DNA of 7,219 nt. Origin: DAORDI01 sp035345895. GTDB taxonomy: Bacteria; Spirochaetota; Leptospiria; Leptospirales; Leptospiraceae. Below, piece after piece: positions 1 through 7,219 of this stretch. The stretch's first letter is position 1. Each line of letters begins with the position of its first letter. The DNA lies in the NCBI GenBank assembly GCA_035345895.1, contig DAORDI010000290.1:1-7219 (forward strand), in the 5' to 3' direction. The position numbers and the translations under genes were made by a program. The notes under the pieces were generated by a model. The model was not told the DNA's origin, ran no database searches, and saw only the letters and a list, made by a program, of their open reading frames with translations.

Positions 1-1891
<1,891 letters not shown>

Positions 1892-1919
1892 GATAGCTCC
1901 TATTTTCCATTGTTCAAAA

Positions 1920-2110
1920 GACCGGAAATTGAGTAAAATACGTTTTTTAGTGAATTAGAGGTTGTGGAATCCACAGTCCTGAGGCATTCTTCTGGCGTTG
2001 ACTTTTCCCCTTTTCCGGTCACTGAGCAGCGGAGTGTCGATTAGATTTAAAGGGGTCTCTTAGGGCAAACGTCTGCATAGGACGAACATGGGGGATGGGG
2101 GTAAATCTGA
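1920..2110 (-). ncRNA. Possible structured RNA or leader upstream of secA, unidentified
   Basis: The secA-fic interval is long (409 bases) and contains two perfect long-range inverted repeats. Bases 2102-2110 can pair with 2041-2049 (9 bp, one G-U), enclosing a small CGTC/GACG hairpin (2084-2081 with 2073-2070). Bases 2012-2020 pair with 1920-1928 (GACCGGAAA/TTTCCGGTC), enclosing a TGTGG-AAT-CCACA hairpin at 1963-1975. On the secA strand the second stem is followed by TTTT, then 28 bases later by the secA start. C-runs near 2086-2101 could pair with GGGG near 2010-2007. I chose the minus strand because it would put the structure in the secA leader, but stems alone do not fix the strand. It does not match a riboswitch, tmRNA, SRP RNA or T-box signature I know. 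raiA RNA is one identity to test, since in Clostridia it sits near the hpf-secA region; the non-clostridial SecA weakens that idea. Confidence 0.35.
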
Positions 2111-2290
2111 CTTTCCTTGTTATGAACTCAAAACTTCTGGGCAAGGGAGATGGATTTTGTCAGGAGCTGTGATAGTGCACCTTTCTATAGATTCCTTTTT
2201 TATAAATGCATAAAATACATTAAATACGAATATAGGAAAAAGTAATTGTGGTTTTGGTTTTAAATGCAAGTATGGAATTCTGTAATTGCA
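2111..2290. other. AT-rich spacer upstream of fic
   Basis: This stretch should hold the fic promoter and possibly the start of secA transcription. It is AT-rich between 2190 and 2290 (for example TATAAATGCATAAAATAC). I could not find a -35/-10 pair with 16-18 base spacing on either strand: TTGTCA (2157-2162) and TATAGA (2186-2191) are 23 bases apart. Short ORFs here show no coding character. Confidence 0.5.
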
Positions 2291-2300
2291 GGAGGAATAT
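2290..2300 (+). promoter_or_regulatory. Ribosome binding site fixing the fic start
   Basis: AGGAGGA at 2290-2296 with GGAGG at 2291-2295 lies five bases before ATG 2301. An in-frame TTG at 2286 would place this site inside the coding region, so the ATG is the supported start. Confidence 0.9.
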
Positions 2301-3431
2301 ATGAAACTGGGAGATTTTTTTTCAGGCCAATATGTGAACCGGTCCCAATACAAAAGTTTTGAACCTTCGAAAATTCATCTCCCTTGGGTAATCGATGATT
2401 CCGAGCTGATGATGCTCTTGAGCGAAGCGGATATTAAGCTGGGGGAACTGAACGGGATCTCCGAGCTGGTTCCGGATGTGAATTCCTTTCTGCAGATGCA
2501 CGTTCTGAAAGAAGGGACGGAAAGCAGCAGGATTGAAGGAACTCAGACAAATATTGAAGAGGCTCTTCAGAAAGAGGGGGATATTTCCCCTGAAAAGAAG
2601 GACGATTGGCAGGAAGTCCAGAATTATGTTCTGGCTCTGAATTCTGCGATACGACAGCTTGCCGAGATTCCGATTTCCGGAAGACTTCTGAAAAATACTC
2701 ACCGGATTCTGATGCAGGGGGTCCGAGGAAAAAACAAGATGCCTGGGGAATACAGGGAAACCCAGAACTGGATCGGAGGGGCCTCTCTTTCGGATGCCGT
2801 TTTTATCCCACCTCACCAGAACTCTGTCTCCGAGTTAATGACGGACCTGGAAAAGTTTCTGAATGATGAGAATCTTCGTGTTCCAAAATTGATTAAAATC
2901 GGGATAGCTCATTACCAGTTTGAAACAATTCACCCTTTTCTGGACGGGAACGGGAGAGTCGGGAGGCTTCTGATACCTCTGTACCTGGTGGAAAACAGAA
3001 TTCTGAATAAACCTGTACTGTATCTTTCCGATTTTTTTGAAAAGAACAAGTCTCTTTATTATGACAATCTGATGAGGGTCAGAACTCATCATAATTTGGT
3101 GCAGTGGCTGAAGTTTTTTCTTGTGGGAGTCAGGCAGACTTCCCAGAATTCCATTGATACATTCCGATCCATTCTGGCTGTCAGAAAAAAAACGGAAGAA
3201 AAAATTCTCACGCTCGGAAGAAGAATTCCTACAGCCAAAAAGCTGCTTCAGTTTCTGTTCCTGAAGCCTGTGGCAGATTCTCAGGAAATTGAAGAGGCAA
3301 TTCAGATGAATGCGACTACTGCTTTTCGGATTATCGACGAGTTTTTGAGATTGGAAATTTTGAGAGAGAAAACAGGGAATAAACGAAACAGGATTTTTAT
3401 TTTCGAAGATTATTTAGGTCTTTTCAGGTGA
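2301..3431 (+). CDS. Fic-family protein adenylyltransferase with N-terminal inhibitory motif and C-terminal winged helix
   Basis: Fic enzymes transfer AMP from ATP to hydroxyl side chains of target proteins, and many also de-AMPylate or modify themselves. The 376-residue product carries the full catalytic loop HPFLDGNGRVGR (211-222): H211 is the catalytic base, D215 the metal ligand, and N217, R219 and R222 the phosphate-binding residues. An upstream helix has SSRIEG (75-80), matching the SxxxE(G/N) inhibitory motif with E79 expected to block productive ATP binding. This makes it a class II (N-terminally inhibited) Fic, like Shewanella SoFic, whose length it shares. The target-docking flap is around 157-172 (NWIGGASLSDAVFIPP). 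Residues about 305-376 resemble a winged helix-turn-helix (DSQEIEEAIQMNATTAFRII). No antitoxin gene is adjacent, consistent with built-in inhibition. The gene stands alone on the plus strand, and its last 8 bases overlap the end of the convergent gene. The target is unknown. Confidence 0.95.
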   Translation: MKLGDFFSGQYVNRSQYKSFEPSKIHLPWVIDDSELMMLLSEADIKLGELNGISELVPDVNSFLQMHVLKEGTESSRIEGTQTNIEEALQKEGDISPEKKDDWQEVQNYVLALNSAIRQLAEIPISGRLLKNTHRILMQGVRGKNKMPGEYRETQNWIGGASLSDAVFIPPHQNSVSELMTDLEKFLNDENLRVPKLIKIGIAHYQFETIHPFLDGNGRVGRLLIPLYLVENRILNKPVLYLSDFFEKNKSLYYDNLMRVRTHHNLVQWLKFFLVGVRQTSQNSIDTFRSILAVRKKTEEKILTLGRRIPTAKKLLQFLFLKPVADSQEIEEAIQMNATTAFRIIDEFLRLEILREKTGNKRNRIFIFEDYLGLFR

Positions 3432-3723
3432 ATTCATCAGCGATTCGAAATAGACATTGTGCCAGTGCAGGGTCCTGCTGCATCACCATGGTTCCATTGT
3501 CTGGATTGGAAGCCAGAACAGTATCAGTGCCTTTTGCTTTGATCCGTATCATCAGGTTTTTTTTAGTGGTGATATCTACTTTAAAATTGTCACCGTCAAT
3601 TTTCAGAGAAGAAATATCTTGAGGAAGAATCTTATATTTCTCCTTAAGAACAGTCTTCAGTCGGGAGGCCATTCCTAATATTTCCTGGATTTTATCCATG
3701 TCTTCAAAAGTCTTGTCAGCCAT
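3424..3723 (-). CDS. Hypothetical protein, 99 residues, unrecognised
   Basis: I do not recognise this family. The product is small, soluble and mixed in charge, with no signal peptide, membrane segment, cysteine pair or catalytic motif. The N-terminal half (about 5-30, EDMDKIQEILGMASRLKTVLKEK) should be helical. The middle (about 39-70) alternates like beta strands (LKIDGDNFKVDITTKKNLMIRIKAKG), and the C-terminal end is helical again (DPALAQCLFRIADEF), suggesting a small alpha-beta domain. Codons and amino-acid pattern look like real protein rather than a shadow ORF. The start is ATG 3723, directly preceded in frame by TAA; M9 is the only near alternative. No convincing Shine-Dalgarno sequence lies before the start, but a TTGACA box is well placed for transcription to begin at or just before the ATG. 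The stop overlaps the fic stop by 8 bases, tail to tail. Confidence 0.65.
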   Translation of the reverse strand: MADKTFEDMDKIQEILGMASRLKTVLKEKYKILPQDISSLKIDGDNFKVDITTKKNLMIRIKAKGTDTVLASNPDNGTMVMQQDPALAQCLFRIADEFT

Positions 3724-3730
3724 TTACGCT

Positions 3731-3759
3731 GATATTGCTCAAAATGCTGATTCTGTCAA
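3731..3759 (-). promoter_or_regulatory. Candidate promoter for the 99-residue gene
   Basis: A consensus -35 box TTGACA (3759-3754) is followed after 17 bases by AATATC (3736-3731), a weak -10 match sharing the central A-T-A. Transcription would start near 3724, next to the ATG at 3723, giving a leaderless or nearly leaderless mRNA. This would fit the lack of a ribosome binding site. Confidence 0.3.
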
Positions 3760-3791
3760 CAGTTTTTTTCCAATGCTTAATTGTTCAACTG

Positions 3792-4137
3792 TCATAGGTT
3801 CCTGTTACATTCTGTTTCAGTAGAAATGATACAGTTCTTCGATATCTGTGTTTTGAAATTCAGTATTTCCTCTCTCAGTTCTTTTGCTTGGCAAAATGAT
3901 ACAGCAGCCTTTACTGGGTCACTGCATTGGAATTTTTACTGAACCAAAGGGTATACTGACCTGTCTGACTTCTTCTATCAATTCTGCCTGGCTGATTCGG
4001 CACTCAGAAGAATTCTGATCGATTTTTACTTTCAGATGATTTGAGCGGGAAATGCAGCTGCTGAAAACAAATATTTCATATAGCTTCCTTTTTTCTTGAG
4101 AGATGAACAGGTATGCACTGTGACGGCTTTGAACTGC
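3792..4137 (-). pseudogene. Possible decayed, frameshifted coding remnant behind the HD-GYP gene
   Basis: No intact gene fits this interval, but on the minus strand two adjoining open stretches look like protein. The first (4137-3919) continues in the same frame as the HD-GYP gene after its TAA stop for 72 codons and ends at TGA. It contains segments such as KLYEIFVFSSCISRSNHLKV and QAELIEEVRQVSIPFGSVKI. The second (3935-3792), in another frame, gives 47 codons including DPVKAAVSFCQAKELREEIL before TGA. The composition (charged, helical, few rare residues) flows from one to the other, suggesting one gene broken by a frameshift between about 3935 and 3921. No start codon with a binding site is present and I do not recognise the family. 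Chance open frames remain possible. Confidence 0.3.
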
Positions 4138-5946
4138 TTATTTCGGCTGAATGGACAGATAAGAGCTTTTTAATTCTGGTCTGATCCGGTTCATTGCTTT
4201 AAGCAGCTTTGGATTGAAGATTCCGCTCTCTCCCTGAGTGATCATAGTGAAGACTTTTTCTTCATCAAATGCTTCTTTGTAGCAGCGTCTGCTGATCAAT
4301 GCATCGTAAACATCTGCGAGCGATACTGTCTGAGCGGCCAGGGAGATGTTATCACCTCGCAGTCCGTCAGGGTATCCAGATCCATCATACCTTTCATGAT
4401 GGTGGCGGCATATATCATAACAGTATTTATAATATTCCTGATCCTGAATTGCAGCAGCGCTGTTGATGATCTCACATCCTTTAATTGTATGTCCTTTCAT
4501 TATTTCAAATTCTTCATCAGTCAGCTTACCCGGTTTCAGAAGGATACTGTCCGGGATTGCTATCTTTCCTATGTCATGCAGTGCAGATGCAGAAGAAATA
4601 ATGTCAATTAATTCTAGTGTGAGTTCATACTCCGGAAAATCTACCATAATCTGTTCAAGAAGAAGCCGTGTCACTGTCCTGATTCTCTGAATATGATTTC
4701 CTGATTCAAGGTTCCTGGATTCAACGACTGAGGTAAGTATGTCAATCAGCTGGTTGTTTGCGATGCGAGTTTCATTGTACTTCCTCAGCATCACGAGCTC
4801 ATTCATATCTATGGATGTGATGACAGTATCCGTGCTTATTCCGTCGATTCCCTTGAATCTGTATATATCAAGTTTTTTCCAGCGAAATGAGCCGCCTTTT
4901 CTCATTCTGATGTCTGCAGTTATGTAGTTTTCGGTGCTTTTTATGACGGTGTCTCTGAAGATTCCCAGATCTTCTTCACAGATTTGCTTTTCTGCTTCTT
5001 TGAAAAAATCTTCTATCATTCCTTCCGGTTTGAAATGTCTGACAGGACTGCTGATGCATCTGTACATTGAATTTCGTCCATTCAGATAGAATATGGAATC
5101 ATATTTATAAGTCAGCATTCTGATCATATTTTCGTTCATTGCTTCAATGGACAGGTTCAGTTCATCAGTGATTTTTGTTTCGTCCCTCAGTCTGCTTACA
5201 GTTCCAAAGGCATGAATTCTGGAAAGCTTACTTCCAATGATTTTTTCGAGAGACAGAATATAGCTGTGCTTATCATTTTCCTCGTCAAATGAATCGAAAA
5301 GGAATGTCATTGATTTGTGGTTTTCCTGGAAGTCCTTGAAGGCATTGGAAAATGCGACTGAGCTTTCCTCATCCATAACTTCCATTATCTGCTCCCTAAA
5401 GGTTCTGTCTGAGGTGATTTTTAGACGGATTTCTGAAGTATTTCTGAAAACATAAGCATACCCTGTATCCAGATCAAAGTCAAACATAATGCAGATGCCG
5501 TCTGATTTACCGTTTTCAATGTTTCCTTTTATCCTTTCCAGGGACATACTTCTTCTGGAATCTTCAAGATTCATAACGAGGCCAAGAACTCCATAAACTT
5601 TTCCAAACTTGTCAATCAGGGGCTCTTTATATATGTCGTAATAAGTAATCTGTGATCCGCAGGTCACTGGTGTCAGCATTCTGCTTCCTTTTTTAGATTG
5701 AATTATTCTACGGTCGTCATTTATGAATATTTCTGCCAGTTCCCTGGATGACTGCAGATCATAATCATTTTTACCAATCAGAGCCCCTCTCTCAACTCCA
5801 TTTTCCTTGTCACACACACTGCTGGTGATGACATACCTGCTTTCGGTATTTTTTACAAACAGATTGAAAGGAAAAGCTTCAAGAATCATATTAAAAATAT
5901 TCAGTTTCTGTTTTTCATTGAAACTGTGTCCTGTGTTCAAGTTCAT
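4138..5946 (-). CDS. PAS-sensor HD-GYP phosphodiesterase (cyclic di-GMP)
   Basis: HD-GYP enzymes hydrolyse the second messenger cyclic di-GMP to pGpG or GMP. The 602-residue product begins with a PAS domain (about 12-128: FPFNLFVKNTESRYVITS, then YDIYKEPLIDKFGKVYGVLG). Two further PAS-like sensor segments follow (about 150-255 and 278-385), the last ending with RWKKLDIYRFKG. The HD-GYP domain occupies about 398-588. Metal-binding residues are all present: E414 and H418 (ESGNH), H457-D458 in ALHDIGK, H486 (MKGHT), H516-H517-E518 and D545 (LADVYDAL). The signature DGSGYPDGL (521-529) and K557 of the RCYK motif are also kept. Hence it should be an active phosphodiesterase; E414 leaves a three-metal site possible. 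There is no GGDEF domain, transmembrane helix or signal peptide, so it is probably cytoplasmic. The start is ATG 5946 with AGGAG (5956-5952) five bases before. It appears to be transcribed alone. The ligand sensed is unknown. Confidence 0.95.
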   Translation of the reverse strand: MNLNTGHSFNEKQKLNIFNMILEAFPFNLFVKNTESRYVITSSVCDKENGVERGALIGKNDYDLQSSRELAEIFINDDRRIIQSKKGSRMLTPVTCGSQITYYDIYKEPLIDKFGKVYGVLGLVMNLEDSRRSMSLERIKGNIENGKSDGICIMFDFDLDTGYAYVFRNTSEIRLKITSDRTFREQIMEVMDEESSVAFSNAFKDFQENHKSMTFLFDSFDEENDKHSYILSLEKIIGSKLSRIHAFGTVSRLRDETKITDELNLSIEAMNENMIRMLTYKYDSIFYLNGRNSMYRCISSPVRHFKPEGMIEDFFKEAEKQICEEDLGIFRDTVIKSTENYITADIRMRKGGSFRWKKLDIYRFKGIDGISTDTVITSIDMNELVMLRKYNETRIANNQLIDILTSVVESRNLESGNHIQRIRTVTRLLLEQIMVDFPEYELTLELIDIISSASALHDIGKIAIPDSILLKPGKLTDEEFEIMKGHTIKGCEIINSAAAIQDQEYYKYCYDICRHHHERYDGSGYPDGLRGDNISLAAQTVSLADVYDALISRRCYKEAFDEEKVFTMITQGESGIFNPKLLKAMNRIRPELKSSYLSIQPK

Positions 5947-6146
5947 CCAAGCTCCTGACTTTGCTGTATTACGAATTGCTTACAACGGATTTAATCAAGT
6001 GGATGATGTCAATTGAAAATTAAAGCGTACTGCTTGACCTCTGTCTCATTTTGATTATGCCAGTGGGCGCAGAGTCAATAAAATCGGGAGTGTTGTATGT
6101 CTGAACACTGGATTTCAATTCACAAAACAATTATTTTGCAGGAATA

Positions 6147-6167
6147 ATTAAATGAGTTAATTATAAA
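6147..6167 (+). repeat. 21-base direct repeat, copy 1, with ATGAG-loop hairpin
   Basis: Exact match to 6395-6415, 248 bases away. The core reads ATTAA-ATGAG-TTAAT. Here the stem extends to 8 bp (6144-6151 with 6157-6164) around the ATGAG loop. Confidence 0.85.
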
Positions 6168-6383
6168 TACTTAAATAATAAATTATGTATCCATTCTCTT
6201 CACGAGTTCATTTTGAGCAGTTGAGTGCAATGACGTTTAATAAATAATATCGCCTTCTCGAAAGGGTCGGTTTTGCTGAGTTGTAAAATTTGGTTTTCAC
6301 CGAGAAGTGCCGCAGTTTTGGATGCTTCCTGGAACAGCGGCTTCCCAGTTTACGGAGCAAATGCTGAGTTTTAATTATAAGTT

Positions 6384-6420
6384 ATAGTTTTATGATTAAA
6401 TGAGTTAATTATAAAACTAT
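6384..6420 (+). repeat. 21-base direct repeat, copy 2, inside a 16-bp hairpin
   Basis: The repeat copy is 6395-6415. Bases 6384-6393 (ATAGTTTTAT) pair perfectly with 6411-6420. A G-T pair (6394-6410) joins this to the inner ATTAA/TTAAT stem, giving 16 bp around the ATGAG loop. Five Ts follow on the plus strand (6420-6424), but the stem has almost no G or C, so it would make a weak terminator. It lies 26 bases outside the IS end. Confidence 0.85.
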
Positions 6421-6445
6421 TTTTAATCTCATTCTAAAATGATCC

Positions 6446-6472
6446 TGTATGCCTTCCCCCATTTACTGGACA
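6446..6472 (-). repeat. Terminal inverted repeat of the IS3-family element
   Basis: Read on the plus strand the end begins TGTATGCC, then CCCCCATTTACTGGACAG (6456-6473). It has the TG terminus of the family and resembles the IS150-group pattern TGTACTG...CCCATTT..TGGAC. The exact inner limit is uncertain. Confidence 0.65.
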
Positions 6473-6623
6473 GAAATAAATTATTTTAAGGTGATAAAAA
6501 ACTTATTTCCGGAAACAATTTATTAATTTCCTCCAGAAAAAAAGAAACAGGAAAATTCTGATCTTCTTTTCTGCAAACTTTTTTCAGTCTTGCCGCAGGC
6601 TCTGTTTCTGTCAAGCACTTCCT

Positions 6624-7219
6624 CTAGGAAGCCTTGGTGCCCAGATATGCCTCATGAGGACGGAGTTTCAGCGAGCTGTGATATCTGAAACAGTTGTAAA
6701 ACTTCACATATCCCGATAAACCGGAATACAGATCCAGAGATGTCTCATAAGAATTATAATATATGTTTTCATATTTTAATGTTCTCCAGAATCGTTCAAT
6801 CATAATGTTGTCCAGAGCTCTGCCTTTTCCATCCATGCTGATCCGTATCTTTTCTGAATGAAGCAGCGACGTGAACTCCTCTGAAGTGAACTGACTGCCC
6901 TGGTCTGAATTGAAGATTTCCGGCTTTCCTTTTCTCAATGCCCGTTTCAGACAGGTCACACAGAAATCCGAATCCTGTGAATTGGATATTTCCCATGATA
7001 TTATATATCTGCTGAACCAGTCCATTACAGCAGTCAGATACAGGAATCCCTTTGCCATCGGTATGTAAGTTATGTCCGTGCACCAGACCTGATTCGGTCT
7101 GTCTATTTTCATTCCAGCCAGTAAATACGGGTATTTTATGTGCATTTTGGACGGCTTGCTCAAGTTACGGTGCGGGGTCTTCGCTTCAATTCCCATCACC
7201 TGCATCAGTCTCTCAATAC
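6624..7219 (-). CDS. IS3-family transposase OrfB (DDE), 5'-truncated by window edge
   Basis: OrfB carries the integrase-like catalytic core that cuts and joins the IS ends. The reading frame stays open to the right edge (IERLMQVMGIEAK), so the start lies outside; ATG 7205 is internal. Counting from it, the rve domain runs from about 35 to 190. The catalytic triad is D44 (VWCTDITY), D101 (FNSDQGSQFT) and E137 (IERFWRTLKYE). The last two are separated by exactly 35 residues, the D-D(35)E spacing of the family. The C-terminus is the usual FYNCFRYHSSLKLRPHEAYLG. The 197 visible codons are about two thirds of a typical OrfB (280-290 residues); the missing part would be the HTH_21 region, and upstream OrfA with its -1 frameshift site. 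No stops or frameshifts are seen, so the transposase may be active. Confidence 0.95.
   Translation of the reverse strand, partial: IERLMQVMGIEAKTPHRNLSKPSKMHIKYPYLLAGMKIDRPNQVWCTDITYIPMAKGFLYLTAVMDWFSRYIISWEISNSQDSDFCVTCLKRALRKGKPEIFNSDQGSQFTSEEFTSLLHSEKIRISMDGKGRALDNIMIERFWRTLKYENIYYNSYETSLDLYSGLSGYVKFYNCFRYHSSLKLRPHEAYLGTKAS

Larger units (their letters stand above)
5957..6445. other. AT-rich intergenic region with repeats and a possible gene fragment
   Basis: No gene can be called in these 489 bases. They should contain the HD-GYP promoter; a TTGACA (6012-6007, minus) is present but no -10 box lies 16-18 bases after it. Two hairpin-forming repeats lie at 6144-6164 and 6384-6420. Between them, the minus strand reads 49 protein-like codons from 6349 to the TGA at 6202-6200 (for example TAALLGENQILQLSKTDPF) with no start. 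A second minus frame is also open there, so this may be chance. A small inverted repeat AGTGTT/AACACT (6089-6094, 6104-6109) is too common in form to interpret. Confidence 0.6.
6446..7219 (-). mobile_element. IS3-family insertion sequence, right-hand part, truncated by window edge
   Basis: The element contains the OrfB transposase and, 177 bases beyond its stop, a terminal sequence of IS3/IS150 type. The start of the element's transposase and the other terminal repeat lie past 7219. The flank just outside the end is GATCC (6441-6445); a target-site duplication cannot be checked without the other end. About 150 bases between the transposase stop and the terminal repeat carry no ORF, longer than usual for this family. 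Confidence 0.85.

Noticed and set aside
1900..2022. Minus-strand 40-codon frame from GTG 2022 whose TAG overlaps the secA binding site, as a SecM-like leader peptide
   Set aside because: There is no binding site for the GTG, no hydrophobic signal segment and no arrest-like ending; the region is better explained by RNA structure. Worth recalling if a leader is shown to be translated.
2041..2110. c-di-GMP riboswitch suggested by AGGGCAAAC on the plus strand
   Set aside because: The GAAA tetraloop stem and the later conserved GEMM elements are absent, and fic is not a typical target.
2157..2191. TTGTCA...TATAGA promoter for fic
   Set aside because: The 23-base spacer is too long for a normal sigma-70 type promoter.
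2286..2300. TTG start at 2286 for the Fic gene
   Set aside because: It would swallow the strong GGAGG site that correctly positions ATG 2301.
2322..3092. Minus-strand ORFs of 164 and 85 codons inside fic
   Set aside because: They are shadows of the Fic frame and lack binding sites and recognisable motifs.
3754..3768. Terminator from CTGTCAACAG followed by seven Ts on the plus strand
   Set aside because: The stem would be only 3-4 bp with a tiny loop, too weak to call.

Overview
The window holds four clear protein genes (two cut by its edges), one small unrecognised gene, and three non-coding or decayed stretches. The best guess for the host is a low-to-moderate GC spirochaete, perhaps Treponema-like. 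This rests on the SecA sequence: the forms TDIVLGG and GGLHILGTERHESRR, and a long insertion between them, are unlike the usual clostridial forms (TDIKLG, GLYVIGTERHESRR). The sensory architecture of the HD-GYP protein also occurs in Clostridia, so the phylum call is tentative.

Layout. Positions 1-1891 (minus) are the first 630 codons of secA, running off the left edge. Positions 1892-2300 are a leader between secA and the divergent fic gene. It contains two perfect 9-bp long-range stems and a G-run cluster, and may be a structured RNA. Positions 2301-3431 (plus) are a complete Fic-family adenylyltransferase with its own inhibitory motif and a C-terminal winged helix. Its last 8 bases overlap the end of a convergent 99-residue gene (3424-3723, minus) of unknown function, which may be transcribed without a leader. 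Positions 3792-4137 (minus) look like a decayed, frameshifted coding remnant directly behind the next gene. Positions 4138-5946 (minus) encode a complete 602-residue PAS/HD-GYP protein, predicted to degrade cyclic di-GMP. Positions 5947-6445 are AT-rich spacer with two copies of a 21-base repeat that each fold into a hairpin with the same ATGAG loop. From 6446 to the right edge lies one end of an IS3-family insertion sequence with a truncated DDE transposase on the minus strand.

How they fit together: secA is housekeeping (protein export). The fic gene and the HD-GYP gene are independent regulators (protein AMPylation and cyclic di-GMP turnover); nothing in the sequence ties them into one pathway. 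The coding remnant, the repeats and the IS end mark 3.7-7.2 kb as a remodelled part of the chromosome. I found no convincing evidence of a new multi-gene system. The most useful leads are the possible RNA upstream of secA, the decayed ORF behind the HD-GYP gene, and the paired hairpin repeats next to the IS.
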